A stretch of 64,000 nt of DNA from the NCBI RefSeq assembly GCF_000002235.5, contig NW_022145607.1, positions 62,001-126,000 of the forward strand. The letters run 5' to 3'. The notes beneath the pieces were generated by a model, which was given only the letters and a program-made list of their open reading frames with translations, was not told the origin of the DNA and ran no database searches. Shown here one piece after another: positions 1-10,355 of this stretch; the stretch's first letter is position 1; the number at the start of each line of letters is the position of its first letter. Made by a program: the position numbers and the translations under genes. Origin of the DNA: Strongylocentrotus purpuratus (lineage: Eukaryota > Echinodermata > Echinoidea > Camarodonta > Strongylocentrotidae).

Positions 1-1078
1 ATAATCCTCATCTATATCTCAGCGACACATTAGACCTCAAAGCATCAGTTCCTTACATACAGTGTAGGTACATTTTATGTTTAGACTGTTAGAAAAAGAA
101 ACATACTTTACCTTAATCTCTGTCAGCCAATTATTAACTCCTTTACGATAAGTCTGTTCCTGCTTCTTATCAGTGATGGGCCAGCAGTACCTATACATAG
201 GGTAAAAGTGAAAGGAAAAATACATGTAAAATTAAGAACATTAATAATAATAACAATAATTATGATAATAATTATAATAAAAATAATAATCCCGTTATTG
301 CAAAGCTGAAGTGTTATGAAATCTCTGTATTGATAAATGAGCATTTTGCTTGAAGAGATATACAAGGGAGGAATAGACATGTAAAACTCCTCGCCTGGCG
401 GGGGTTGTACTTTTTAATTTTACGATATCACGAGGACAGAACCACATTGCAATGGTCAGAATGCAAACTGCGTAAGTGTTAAGTGTTGCTAGGTAGGTCA
501 AGCCATAATGTTTGTCCAACCTGGCAACAACTAATGTATGTAGTTTGGATTCTGTCTATTGAAATACTATTATTCTTTTCAGGTGAATGAAATAATATGT
601 ATTGAGGCACTTTACAAAGGCCTATGCATTAAATTTGGTTACATTACGAAAATGACCTCTAAGGTTATACAATGCGTCCCAGAAAAAACGAAACCGAGAA
701 CTATCGTTGTTTTATCATAACTTAATTACAATTATAATTAATAAATGACACATATTTGGAAAGCTTAGATCCTCCTCTTTAATGGCATGCAACTCATATA
801 ATGCATATTTCAGGCATGGGTGATTTAAAGCAATTTGAAGAGAGGAAACCAAAACTGAGTCATTTGGCGAGCGGTATCTGAATTTTAAAGAGAAAATCTC
901 ATTTCTAAAAAGATCAATTTCTGCCCTTTCATATGACACCTCAATCAGGAAAAATGAGCCAGGGATAACAAAGTTCTGTTTGTTAAAAAAAAATGCTTGC
1001 ATTTCCATAATTTGATCAATCGAGTTCGTTTTCACTGGCTACCTGCCGTAGCAACAAACAGAGTTGACAAAAGACTTA
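1..1078. other. Upstream flank, no gene recognised
   Basis: AT-rich sequence with only short open frames that resemble no family I know. An (AAT)-type microsatellite lies at about 240-292. Nothing here shows splice-site-bounded coding sequence. Confidence 0.5.
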
Positions 1079-1329
1079 ACGCAGCGGGGCAAGGGTACGT
1101 CGCCGCCCCCACAAATACAAACAAACAAAGAAAATGCAATAAATTATCAATAATTCATTGCATTTTGCCCCGACCCCAACATAACCATAAGGCATGGCCC
1201 TACAGAGGAATTTGTCCTAATAGGGACCGGGGGAACATGCAATGAATTATTGATAATTTATTGCATTTTCTTTGTGTGTTTTTTTTGTATTTGTGGGGGC
1301 GGCGACGTATCCTAGTCCCCGCTGCGTAA
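1079..1329. repeat. Foldback (hairpin) element with palindromic arms
   Basis: Two inverted arms of about 100 bp face each other. The left arm starts CGCAGCGGGG and the right arm ends CCCCGCTGCG. Both contain the stretch GTCGCCGCCCCCACAAAT. Each arm also holds its own near-palindrome built on TGCAATAAATTATC and its complement, so the DNA can fold at two levels. There is no coding capacity. It is probably a non-autonomous DNA transposon; I could not define a clean target duplication. Confidence 0.7.
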
Positions 1330-3125
1330 AACGCAGAATAAAAACCGTGTCGATCAGCTATATAAGTGCCCTTTTCTGAGGCATTAATCCTCATTACAGT
1401 CACTTATGACTTGAGGACGTAGGTCCCCTAGTTGATTAGCATAGTAGCACACACATGCTTTAGCAGTCACGCAAAACAAACACTCGCAAATCAATATCCA
1501 ATAAAAAATCTGAGAATGTATACTATCATAGATCTATTAGGAATAAACCATTGTCAAAATCATTCCATAAATTGGGGTAAAAATAATTATTCCACCTTTA
1601 TGACCAACAGTGTATATTCAATCCCAGCTATTGGAAATATGCAAAAGATCTTAAGTTTCCACTTTGGTCTATAATATGTTTTATTTTATATATATTTTTA
1701 TCGAGTAAGTTTTTGTAAAATATGCACTCCCCTTTTACTCGTATGAATTTGTTATTAAGAATTATCTCATTTCCTTTATGGTTCATATTTCATCTGAAAA
1801 TCTCTCGTATCCATCCAAACTTCCAATAGATTAATATAAAATTGTGGCAACGCTATCTTCAACAGTCCAAGGATATACATGTAATCACATGAAAATATGT
1901 ATTTCCCTCCTTATCTTCTGTAAATATTTCTAACCAACATAACCCTCTGTGCTTTAATCAACAATTCAAAATGTATCTTTTTCATATTTCCAAACTGGTA
2001 ATCTAAATACAAGGTATTTTGTTAATTTGATTCCTCCCGACCCACAAAGATTCGAAAGTTAACTTATCTAATCCTGATAATACCCATCCTGAGACCGGTG
2101 TGAGGGATGTCACATAAATGAATTTAGAATATACAAATAACTTTAATTACTGTATTTTACCCATCATTGTTAAATCTCTCTGCTTCCACCAACTCAACAA
2201 TTTCTTTATTTTACTTAGTATTTCTTTATAAAAAAAAATTGTATAACTTTTACATTCAAGGAAAAAATACCCCTAGAATTCTACTTTTTGACCTAGGGAT
2301 AAATTATAAGACTTTCCTTGATGATGATGATGATGATGGTGGTGGTGATTGATAGTGGAGATGATGATTTTGACATCCAACGTAACGCACCTTTTTTGAA
2401 GAAGAAAACAAAATTCGTGGCCCAACGCTGAAAACTATAACGATTGTAACTTGTGATGGCGCTACATGAAAGAAATTTATATCTGCACTGGTGCACGCAT
2501 GATCACATTATCATTATTGTCAATTTGTTCCTTTAAATAAATTTTAATTGTTTTCCATATTGATGTATTTGTAATTTTTCGTTATATCTTTGAACTTTGT
2601 AATCTTTATTTGTATCAGTCTCCCTAATGTTTTAACATAGAATTTTAACTCAATAAACCGAAATGAACGAAAAAAGAATTCTATATTTAAAACAAATTTA
2701 TTTTAAAAAAACTTTCGTTTCCCAATTTTTAACCAAATGAATGCGTTTCACACGGAAACAGGTCAATACAGCTAGAGACTTAATTAAAACACTACTTCGC
2801 ACATGCACAAGCTAGCTAGCTTCTTCAACCAAACCAAAGTCCTTGATTTCCGTGCAGGCTTAGCTAGCCTTAATTCTGCTCAACTGCATGAACTCATTAC
2901 AAGTGTAAGTCCCAGCGCATTCACAATGATGTTCGTCATCATCCATGTATTCCTTTACAAAAAGACACAAACAGATTTTACCCAAGGGCCAAGCATGGAA
3001 CGGGCATGGAACCAACTTTCAAATGAGGTTTGAGTTCTTTTTTGGTGCCGGGCATGTACTCAATTTTTATTTTTCCTTTTGGAAGTTTGGCAGTTCAAAT
3101 TTAATTGAAAACAGGTAAGGTGATG
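1330..3125. other. Intergenic, no gene recognised
   Basis: AT-rich. A (GAT)n/(GGT)n microsatellite lies at about 2320-2348. The open frame at 2803-3033 has no recognisable domain, and nothing else supports it as coding. Confidence 0.5.
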
Positions 3126-3862
3126 CAGGGGCGGCCGAGCGACTTCCAAAGTGGTGGGGGGGGGGGGGGACGCCAAGAAAAAAGGGCACTTTCTGGAGAA
3201 AAAAAGGGCACCTACAAAGTACCTGAAAAGAGGCACTTCACGTACCTGAAAAGGGGCACTAGCTAGCTTACTAGAGATTAAAAAGGGCGCTTATGAGAAT
3301 GGAAAATTAACACTTATATTGCAAATGAAAATGGGAACTTGTCGAAGTAAAAGAGGACCGTGTCCAAATAAGAGGGGCACTTCTTCTTCTTTGGGTTAAG
3401 TCTACCTCCTTCACAGTTGAAGATTCTTGCAGACTGATGAGTGTGTGCTTACGAGAGCCAGGTGCATGGTGCAATGCTATTAACATGGTGCAAGTAAAAA
3501 GTTCCCGGACTTCGTTGCTGCCTCCTGTCAGGCATTGACGGAAGGCATTGACGGATGAGGCACATACTGTTCCTGATGGCAGGTCATTCCAACTCCTCAC
3601 AGGAGGAGTCCTGGGAAAGAAGGACTGGCTTATGTTGCTCGGTTCTTGAACGGGGGACTTATCAGAGTTGAAAAGGGGAAGAGACACTTTTACAAATTAA
3701 AAGGGGGAACTTGTCAAAGTAAAGGGGGCACTATTCCTATGTAAAGAGGGGCACTTCTTACAAAGTTAAAGGGGCACTATGTAAAAAGGGGCACTTTCGA
3801 GTACTTGAAAAAGTTGGGGCACTGTGCCCCCCCCCCCCCCTCCCCTGGAAGGGCCGCCTCTG
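3126..3862. mobile_element. hAT-like non-autonomous DNA element
   Basis: The ends are inverted: CAGGGGCGGCC on the left and GGCCGCCTCTG on the right. CAGGG-type ends are typical of hAT elements. G-runs sit just inside the left end and C-runs just inside the right end. The body is a degenerate series of 'aaaaaggggcactt'-like blocks. A LINE remnant is nested at about 3475-3665. I do not see a convincing 8-bp target duplication. The element ends about 375 bp upstream of the mannosidase start codon. Confidence 0.6.
3475..3665 (-). mobile_element. LINE ORF2 C-terminal remnant
   Basis: On the minus strand a short open stretch reads SFFPRTPPVRSWNDLP followed by a VNAF..CL block. This is the pattern found after the reverse-transcriptase domain of non-LTR retrotransposons (FFxRxxxxWNxLPxxVxxAxSxxxFxxxL). 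Only about 60 residues are recognisable, so it is a dead fragment, nested in the hAT-like element. Confidence 0.6.
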
Positions 3863-4237
3863 GTCAGATGTAAAACGTTAAAAACACTTGAGACTCTCAC
3901 TTTATTTTTAACGTCGAGTGATATCAATGGTTTACCGAGAATCAACGTAGAAGATAACAAAATGATAAAAGTCTAAACTTCGAGCCGGATATATGGATCG
4001 ACCTGTAACTGCATTTGTATACAGAGATCGAGGAAGCACGTACGGTACGTATGAACGTACGTACGTACCGGTACGTGTCATGGTAGTTGTATACTATAGC
4101 TAGTGGTACTCTTGCTGTGCCTTCTTCCGGTTGTGCGTTGTACAGCTCTTTGATGCGACGAAGAGATATGGTTACGTGTTGATATTTCTGCAGTTCCTGA
4201 CAGTTCAAAGACGAGGACTGAGTAATTTTTCATCAAA
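3863..4237 (+). promoter_or_regulatory. Probable promoter and 5' UTR of the mannosidase gene
   Basis: This is the stretch between the upstream transposon and the first coding exon. It contains a palindromic ACGT/GTAC-rich block at about 4037-4076, with repeated tacgtacg steps. It also holds a TATAC-like AT stretch near 4089-4097. The ATG at 4238 follows an in-frame TAA at 4223-4225 and has an A-rich context (tcaaaATGa). The transcription start cannot be fixed from sequence, and an upstream non-coding exon is possible. Confidence 0.4.
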
Positions 4238-4843
4238 ATGAACTCTAAGGGACCAATATTACCTCTCCAACAGAGGTATTCTAACGGCGTCCCGTTAGGA
4301 TATACCCGTTCAGGATTAAGAGCTTCGGAACGATACGTAGTTTATCTACTTTTTCTTGTGTTCATGAGTGTGTGTTACAGTGCAGTGTTTCTTGTGCCGG
4401 AGCTTCGGGGACGTGTAAACTCATTCGTGGACTCGCCCGAGCAGCTATTCAAACCAGGTGGCAAAGATGAAACATTCCCCGGTCATCTTCATTTGGACAC
4501 GGGAGAGGAAGATGTACATTTAGAACAAGATAGGAAAAGAATAGAACTACAAATTGCCCAAGACAGGGCACTGCAGCAAGCAAGAGGGGCCTTAAATCAT
4601 GCAGGAAATAATGAAGGAGGAGCAGACGAAAATATGGATCAACATGAAGTTGACAGTATAAAGAAAGATGTTAATGAGGATAAGCTAAAAGTTTTAGAGC
4701 AGCAGAAGAAACAAGTCGAGGAAGATCTTCAAGCGGCAAGGAAAAGTGGAAAAGATGCAATAGTTGCAAAAGGATATATTGAAAGGACAGATGGTGATCC
4801 AAATGATATGGATGTTACAAGCAAACGTGATCATATACGAGAG
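4238..4843 (+). CDS. MAN1A: Mannosidase IA exon 1: cytosolic tail, TM anchor, stem
   Basis: Codes residues 1-202. Residues 1-31 form a short basic cytosolic tail. Residues about 32-54 (RYVVYLLFLVFMSVCYSAVF region) form a single hydrophobic segment, the signal anchor of a type II Golgi protein. Residues about 55-195 are a charged E/K/Q/D-rich stem with a likely coiled coil around EDKLKVLEQQKKQVEEDLQA. The exon ends KRDHIRE, matching the start of the GH47 domain in vertebrate MAN1A proteins (KRDKVREMMKHAWD). The donor is GAG|GTAGTT, phase 0. An in-frame stop 15 bp upstream supports this ATG. The frame stays open past the donor to 4906, so a retained intron would add 20 residues and then stop. 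Confidence 0.93.
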
Positions 4844-5062
4844 GTAGTTACAAAAGCAATCATGCAGAAAATTATTTTGGGGAAAATTGTTATGCAATCA
4901 GCATGATCAGGCTTACCATAACCACTTGCATTGCATGTTTGATGAGAAAATCATAGTCTCATAGACGGTACTCTAGTCATAGATCTACACTAGATCTACA
5001 TGTTGTTTTAGGCGAAGTACATTTTTATCCCGTACTAGTTTCACGCCCATATAGGAGGGGTT

Positions 5063-5266
5063 GGATCCGGGCTAACTCGGACCAGGAGACAACTCGGCCC
5101 GGCTGCAAAATCCGTCATTTTTTTGTCATTTTACCCTAACTCTAACCCTAACCCTAACCCTAACCCTAAACCTAACCCTAAACCTAACCCTAAACCTAAA
5201 CATGCAAAAAATGACCGTTTTTGCATCTGGGCCGAGTTGTCCCCTGGTCCGAGTTAGCCCGACTCC
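5063..5266. mobile_element. hAT-like MITE with telomere-repeat core
   Basis: A 204-bp element with inverted arms of about 60 bp. The left arm starts GGATCCGGGCTAACTCGG and the right arm ends CCGAGTTAGCCCGACTCC. It is flanked by an exact 8-bp direct repeat, GAGGGGTT, at 5055-5062 and 5267-5274, the target-duplication length of hAT transposases. The loop between the arms is a run of CCCTAA-type telomeric repeats. It sits in intron 1, about 220 bp past exon 1. Confidence 0.85.
5132..5200. repeat. Interstitial telomeric repeat (CCCTAA)n
   Basis: About eleven units of CCCTAA with interspersed CCTAAA variants, reading as TTAGGG on the minus strand. That is the metazoan telomere repeat. It lies exactly in the centre of the 204-bp hAT-like MITE, so it travels with the element or expanded within it. 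It does not mark a chromosome end. Confidence 0.85.
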
Positions 5267-5274
5267 GAGGGGTT

Positions 5275-6037
5275 CTATGTTATTTGATATTTTGCCTGTA
5301 TCCCTACATAGAAATTTTATTTGGTAGATGTATGTAGACTGTAGCATGGTTGATTGTATGTAGGTCTATCTAGCTGCATTGGATCAAGTGTCTATGCAAT
5401 CAGCATCAGCTTCAGCATCAGTATACGGAAGTGTGTGGTGATCCTGTTGAAACTTCCGGTCGTTTCGTTGAGTGGTGCTTCGTTCTAATAAACCTGAAAC
5501 TATTTTTGCTCGCATGGTGGATGGACGCACATATTAATTAATGACATGTGATTATGCATATCCGTACAAATATCCCATTATTAGTTGTGTTTGTGGTGAC
5601 CTTGTGAGTTGTCATGACCCTTTACAATGCCACTTCCCTTACACTACAGTCATGTACATCACGAATATTATATGTGATAAATTGTCGTTTATTCCACAAG
5701 GAGTCATTTTATTCTAACTTCCAAGGAAGAAAAAAAAGGGCTTGTATAGCCCTAGACCGAAATTTCTGTCTCTTTCGTTCGTTAGCCTCTGATTTGGATA
5801 GGGTCGGCTCCTCTCTTTAGAGACAGAACCTGACCATAGGCGTTCTCCTTCAAGCACCATGGCCATTTATGGCCATATTTCTATGCCCCAAAAATTTCAT
5901 TTTACCTGATGCATATCCCATTTATTCTATTTTTTAAATTAGGCCTAAACTATTATACGTCGGTTCCACTTACCAACTTGACTGAATAAATCTGTTTATT
6001 GGTCCATTTTCAGGAAATTATGGGTCAAAATCGACAT
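5275..6037. other. Intron 1 sequence, nothing recognised
   Basis: No splice-bounded open frame and no repeat boundary that I can define. Confidence 0.5.
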
Positions 6038-6348
6038 CCATGTTAAAAATCTTGCAAGCCGCATTTTGAACTCTCGCTGTGCATGACGTCATCTATTGTT
6101 GTTGTTTTGGTTTATCGGCGTTTGTCATTCAGAAGTGAATATTTACACCTAAATATCATCCCTTCTAGTCTACGCCAAAGGCAAAATGATTATGAAGGAA
6201 AAACTGTGCGTGAGCTCAATGACATTAACACAGTTTTTCTTCATACCGGTAATCATTTTGCCTTTGACGTAGACTAGAAGCGATGATATTTAGATGACGT
6301 CATGGGCAGCGAGAGTTTAAAATACGGCTTGCAAGATTTTCAACATGG
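6038..6348. repeat. Foldback element with unequal arms
   Basis: Inverted arms start CATGTTAAAAATCTTGCAAG on the left and end CTTGCAAGATTTTCAACATG on the right. Both arms carry ATGACGTCAT and a TCTAGTCTACG block. The left arm has about 56 extra bases (6096-6151), bordered by CTA on both sides, that the right arm lacks. It has no coding capacity. It lies in intron 1. Confidence 0.75.
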
Positions 6349-6979
6349 TTGACCACCCACTATTGAACCACATGCATGTACATGTACATTATATATAAAT
6401 ATGTAATTTTGATATGAATGAGTAATTCTTCATTTTGTTGACAAGTCAAAGTACACTTGCTGTCTAATTACTACAATGTACATTGTGCATGTACATGTAC
6501 ATGTATCTCAAGAGCAGTATGTTTGTTCACATTTACAAAACATCCCCATTTAACAATCTCGGTCTTTTTAATACTCTTCACTTTATATGAATAGGTCTAG
6601 TAGAGGATTGCAACTACATTTGTATATGAATATTTTTTGTTTTATTATTTGTATTGTAATAAAGGATAATAATAATAATAATAATAATGTCTCTAAGCGC
6701 TTTACAAGTCCAGAGATGGTAGTTTGAAAATTAATTTTATCTTTAAGGAACAAATATTTAAGTTGCAGAGTAGTACTTGATTGGTTATGGCTTTCACAGA
6801 GTGAAGAGACATTTTTTTAGTTTGTAACTTTGTATACAACAATTACAATCCTTTCAACAATGTGATAAATGAAGTAAATGTCAGAATACCTCTCTAGGGA
6901 TTACCATTCTCTGTTTGATTTTCACATATACATGTTGCATGTATCAAAGAAAACTTATTTTCATTCCATTTCATTGCAG
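6349..6979. other. End of intron 1: TACATG repeats and (AAT)n
   Basis: Holds TACATG hexamer runs at about 6373-6392 and 6487-6507. An (AAT)n tract at about 6668-6689 is followed by 'gcgctttac', the usual tail region of (ATT)-tailed SINE/LINE copies in reverse orientation. The last bases, tttcattgcag, form the exon 2 acceptor. Confidence 0.5.
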
Positions 6980-7195
6980 ATGATGTTACATGCATGGGAT
7001 GGTTATGTGAAGTACGCATGGGGTGCCAATGAACTGAAGCCCATCGCTAAGACTGGTCATTCAGCAAGCATCTTTGGGCGGTCTGCCATGGGCGCCACCA
7101 TCATTGATGGCATCGATACACTCTTCATCATGGGACTGAGGGACGAGTATGAGAAAGCAAGGAATTGGATCACCAATGAATTCAAATTTGATGCG
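6980..7195 (+). CDS. MAN1A: Mannosidase IA exon 2: start of GH47 domain
   Basis: Codes residues 203-274, phase 0 at both ends (acceptor ttgcag|ATG, donor GCG|GTGAGT). It holds the opening helices of the GH47 alpha/alpha barrel. HAWDGYVKYAWG, NELKPIAKTGHS, GATIIDGIDTLFIMGL and the FDA end all align with human MAN1A2 (HAWDNYRTYGWG, NELKPIARKGHS, GATIVDALDTLYIMGL). The internal ATGs are not translation starts. Intron 1 before it is 2.1 kb and intron 2 after it 14.3 kb. Confidence 0.95.
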
Positions 7196-7956
7196 GTGAG
7201 TATTCATTTATGGTACTGTTGTTTGGTTTGGTACTTTGGTTAATACATGTAGTTTGTTGGTTGGTTACTTGGTTGTTTGGTTGATGATTGAGAGGTTAGT
7301 TGGTTATATTGGTTGGTTAGAAGGTTGATGATAGGTTGGTTTGATTTGTTGGTTGATTGGATGGTTTGGATTGATGGGTTATGTCTTGACTGACAGCTGT
7401 TACATTTACATGTACCTACATGTACATATGACAATCCAAAGAGAAGGCATGCACACTCCAGAGAAGTAGCATTCAGTTAGATTTAAGAACAAAAAATTAA
7501 TCAGTCACTAATCATCAGGTGTACATGTAGGTTGCTCATTTTCAGAGGTCTACATTTATATCACTTGTTACTTTGATTAAGACCATTCTGTAGTTGGCTT
7601 TAAACAACTATCTTCATGTACAATGTACCTAAATAATACATTTTACATGATCTACATCAATACCTGAACGGGTTGAGACCCTTATAGTTTCAACATCTGT
7701 AGTAATAGTTCAGAACATGATTTGGGTGAATATGCATGTTTGATGTGTCCTTTCAATCCATTAACATGTCCATTTTCTTTAAAAAAATCTTCTTTAAAAA
7801 AAAATATGTAAAATTCTGCCTTTGTATTTGGGGTTGAATCATCAATTATAAGCATATGATACCTCTAGGAAAAGATAGTCATTTACAAGTTACAACCAAT
7901 TTGTAAACTTTAAAGTCAATTATAAGGAAGCTTAGAAGCTAACAAAATCCACTAAA
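7196..7956. other. Start of intron 2 with degenerate TTGG repeat
   Basis: Bases about 7250-7380 are a degenerate run of ttggttggtt-type units. The rest is plain AT-rich intron. Confidence 0.5.
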
Positions 7957-8021
7957 TGGGTAATTCCATAAATTAGAGACCCACTCCTGTTTATATACAT
8001 TGTACATATACAGTGTATTAA

Positions 8022-8184
8022 AGGAACCCACATGTATTTGTGGCTCTGAGTAAAGACTTAAATAGTGGAGTATAATTGTTCAAGTGATTCTAGGTATGAG
8101 GATGCAATATTATGCTTGAAAATCACTTTACAATCTCACTCCACTATTCAAGTCTTTACTCAGAGCCACAAATATGTGGGTTCC
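8022..8184. mobile_element. TTAA-flanked hairpin MITE
   Basis: Left end TTAA|AGGAACCCACAT (TTAA at 8018-8021), right end ATGTGGGTTCC|TTAA (8185-8188). The arms are about 58 bp and nearly perfect, both containing GTGGCTCTGAGTAAAGACTT. The right-hand TTAA also serves as the left TTAA of the next MITE. A TTAA duplication with an AGG start resembles the T2 group of MITEs described in Xenopus and assigned to Kolobok. Confidence 0.8.
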
Positions 8185-8188
8185 TTAA

Positions 8189-8735
8189 AGGTACTACATG
8201 TACATGTATGTCCCATTTGCAGGCCAAAAAAATGAAAAGGTTAAATTCCAACGGCATTCAAAGATAATACTAGTTCAGAACTTCCCTAAAAAAAGGGGGG
8301 GGGGGCTTGAAAATGTCTTTAAGTAGGAAAATAACGGTTGTTAGTTGTCGAATCGACTTAAGAGCTATAGAGCCAGTAAGTAATACTCTGATTTTCAGAC
8401 CATTGTACTGAATGGTCGTACGTTTTATGCTTCGCAAAGATTCAATCAGTTTAATTTTGGCCATTACAAGAAGTGAAGTACATGTAGACAAATGCTCATG
8501 TACCCTTTGCAGCTCATTTTATGTACATGTATTTACCAAAGAAGAAAAAAGCCGGTCAGTCACTCAATAGTGTCTGACAGTGAAGTCTACATGTACATGT
8601 AGCAATTAAACGGCTTTCCTTGCATAATTTGAATATTAGGACACTGCCAATGTTTAAATTGCACAGATATGACATTTCATAATTCCTGCAAAGTTCTACA
8701 GAAATTGATGTTGGCTGCAAAAGGGACATAGTATC
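8189..8735 (+). mobile_element. TTAA MITE family A, copy 1
   Basis: Begins TTAA|AGGTACTA and ends TAGTATC|TTAA (8736-8739), with inverted ends of about 28 bp including TTTGCAG. It aligns along its length with copies at 14315-16050 and 20393-20931. It has two exact 12-bp insertions relative to those copies, at 8197-8208 and 8590-8601, both (CATGTA)2 at a TA. No coding capacity. Confidence 0.85.
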
Positions 8736-8795
8736 TTAAGTAACAGGGACACCAAAAATGTCACAAGGTGGGTCCTTTATTTATGGAATTACCCA

Positions 8796-10223
8796 AATCT
8801 TGATCTTTTCCTGTATGAGTACGAGACAAAAAGAGAAAAAAGGAGAAAAAGAAGGATAAATTACACAAGAAATAGGGAATTGACTTCACTTGAGACATCT
8901 GTGATACATTAAAATACAAAAAATAATAGAAAACTATACTGTAGCTGACATCTTACTGAAGCTTTTTTAATTTTTTAATTTGTTTATAAAGCTGCACTCA
9001 GGATTAGAAACTGGTGTGAAGATTCATCCAAGTTCACACATTTGAAAGCAGCCCTACCACACGTTAACAATATACTTCATTATCTCAATGCACACATCCT
9101 CATACACATATAAAGAGCAAAGAGCTACAAAGTTCAAATCAATTGCAGTGCAATTTTTGTGTAAACCGAAATGTATGATACTATGCTGTGCCCAACTCTA
9201 AAAGGTTCGTCCAAATTGATGTTTTTGAAGCTTGTCCTACCCCATATTTCACTGTACAAATACTGTAAGAATTTCGGCACAAAGTCCATATTACTTGCGG
9301 ACTGTGCATTTGCAGTCTTGTTTTAATATAAAAAGAAATGCAGGAAACTACACTGTATTCTCTGTTGCCAATTTTTGTTTAAACAAGTGTAAGATTTGGA
9401 TCAATATAATGATTTAGTTTGCAACGCATGATGTACAGGCATAAGGATGAGTGTAAACTTTAAAGAGTCAAGTTCATGGCTTTGAAGGCAGTTCTGCCTT
9501 TTAAGGCCAAATATTTAAAAAAAAGTGTTTCTGATCCCCATCCGCCTCCTTTTTTTTTCACAATTTACTATTTAGAAGAAAAAAAGCCCCCTCCTCCCTC
9601 TCCTCCCCCCCCCCCAAAAAAAAGCCTGTGATATTCCTATTGTTTAAATAGCTTCTAAATTGATACAAATCATTTGTTTTGTCATACATGTACATGTTGT
9701 ACATGTACATTGCATCAGTATACTCACATACACTTTACATGTACATGTACATGTAGCATGGCAGCCATCTTTTAAAAAAATAGCTAAAAATTGCAAAATA
9801 GTAAATAGAAATGCCCTGCCTCCTCTTTTTTTTCAAAGTCTGGATGAGAAACACCTTATTTTTGTTATTTGGCCTTTAAGTACTTCAACATATCACTGTA
9901 TGAATATAAAGATGTTTGTGTGTAGTGTTATGTCAACAAAGATACACCCATTGATCCAAAGACTGACATCATGCAACCTGGGCTCAATCTCATTGTCTTT
10001 ATTGCAACTTTTAAAAATTAGTTAATTTTATGATAAAATGATGGAAATACATTGTAGATAGACTCTTCTTTATACTGTACATGTACATTGTATATAGTAC
10101 CTGTACTGTACATTGTAGTATGTGTACATTGTACATACAGTGTAGACACATTTTGAAAGTTTTAAAAACTCCAACCTGCCTGTATACTGTACATGTGTTT
10201 GTAATACACCCTTTCATGGTTAA
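8796..10223. other. Intron 2 sequence, nothing recognised
   Basis: AT-rich intron with C and A homopolymers near 9540-9625 and TACATG hexamer runs at about 9685-9755 and 10075-10140. No coding signal. Confidence 0.5.
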
Positions 10224-10355
10224 AGGGATCAGTTTCGGAAACGCCCCCCTCTAAAAAAATGAAATGGAAGCTCTTATTACCAATCATGTGAAAGAATATA
10301 TTTAAACGAATACGTGATGATACAAATTTTACCGGGACACCGCCTACTAATTAAT
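10224..10355 (+). mobile_element. TTAA MITE family F, left part
   Basis: Starts TTAA|AGGGATC (TTAA at 10220-10223). It continues with TGGAAGCTCTTATTA, AATCATGTGAAAGAATAT and CGTGATGATACAAATTTT, all shared with the complete copy at 32582-32911. The two diverge after about 10355, and I cannot place the right end. Confidence 0.6.

Larger units (their letters stand above)
7957..8795. mobile_element. Outer DNA element holding two nested MITEs
   Basis: Inverted ends of about 28 bp: TGGGTAATTCCATAAAT at 7957 and its complement ATTTATGGAATTACCCA ending at 8795, each followed inward by GACCCAC or its complement. Inside lie two further inverted-repeat elements (8022-8184 and 8189-8735). They make up most of the length, so the outer element itself was only about 130 bp. 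No clear target duplication. Confidence 0.65.

Noticed and set aside
2803-3033. Open frame MHKLASFFNQ...
   Set aside because: No recognisable domain, no conserved neighbour and no splice signals. It is too short to support on its own.
5132-5200. Chromosome end or fusion point
   Set aside because: The telomere repeats are enclosed by transposon arms with an 8-bp target duplication, so they belong to the element.
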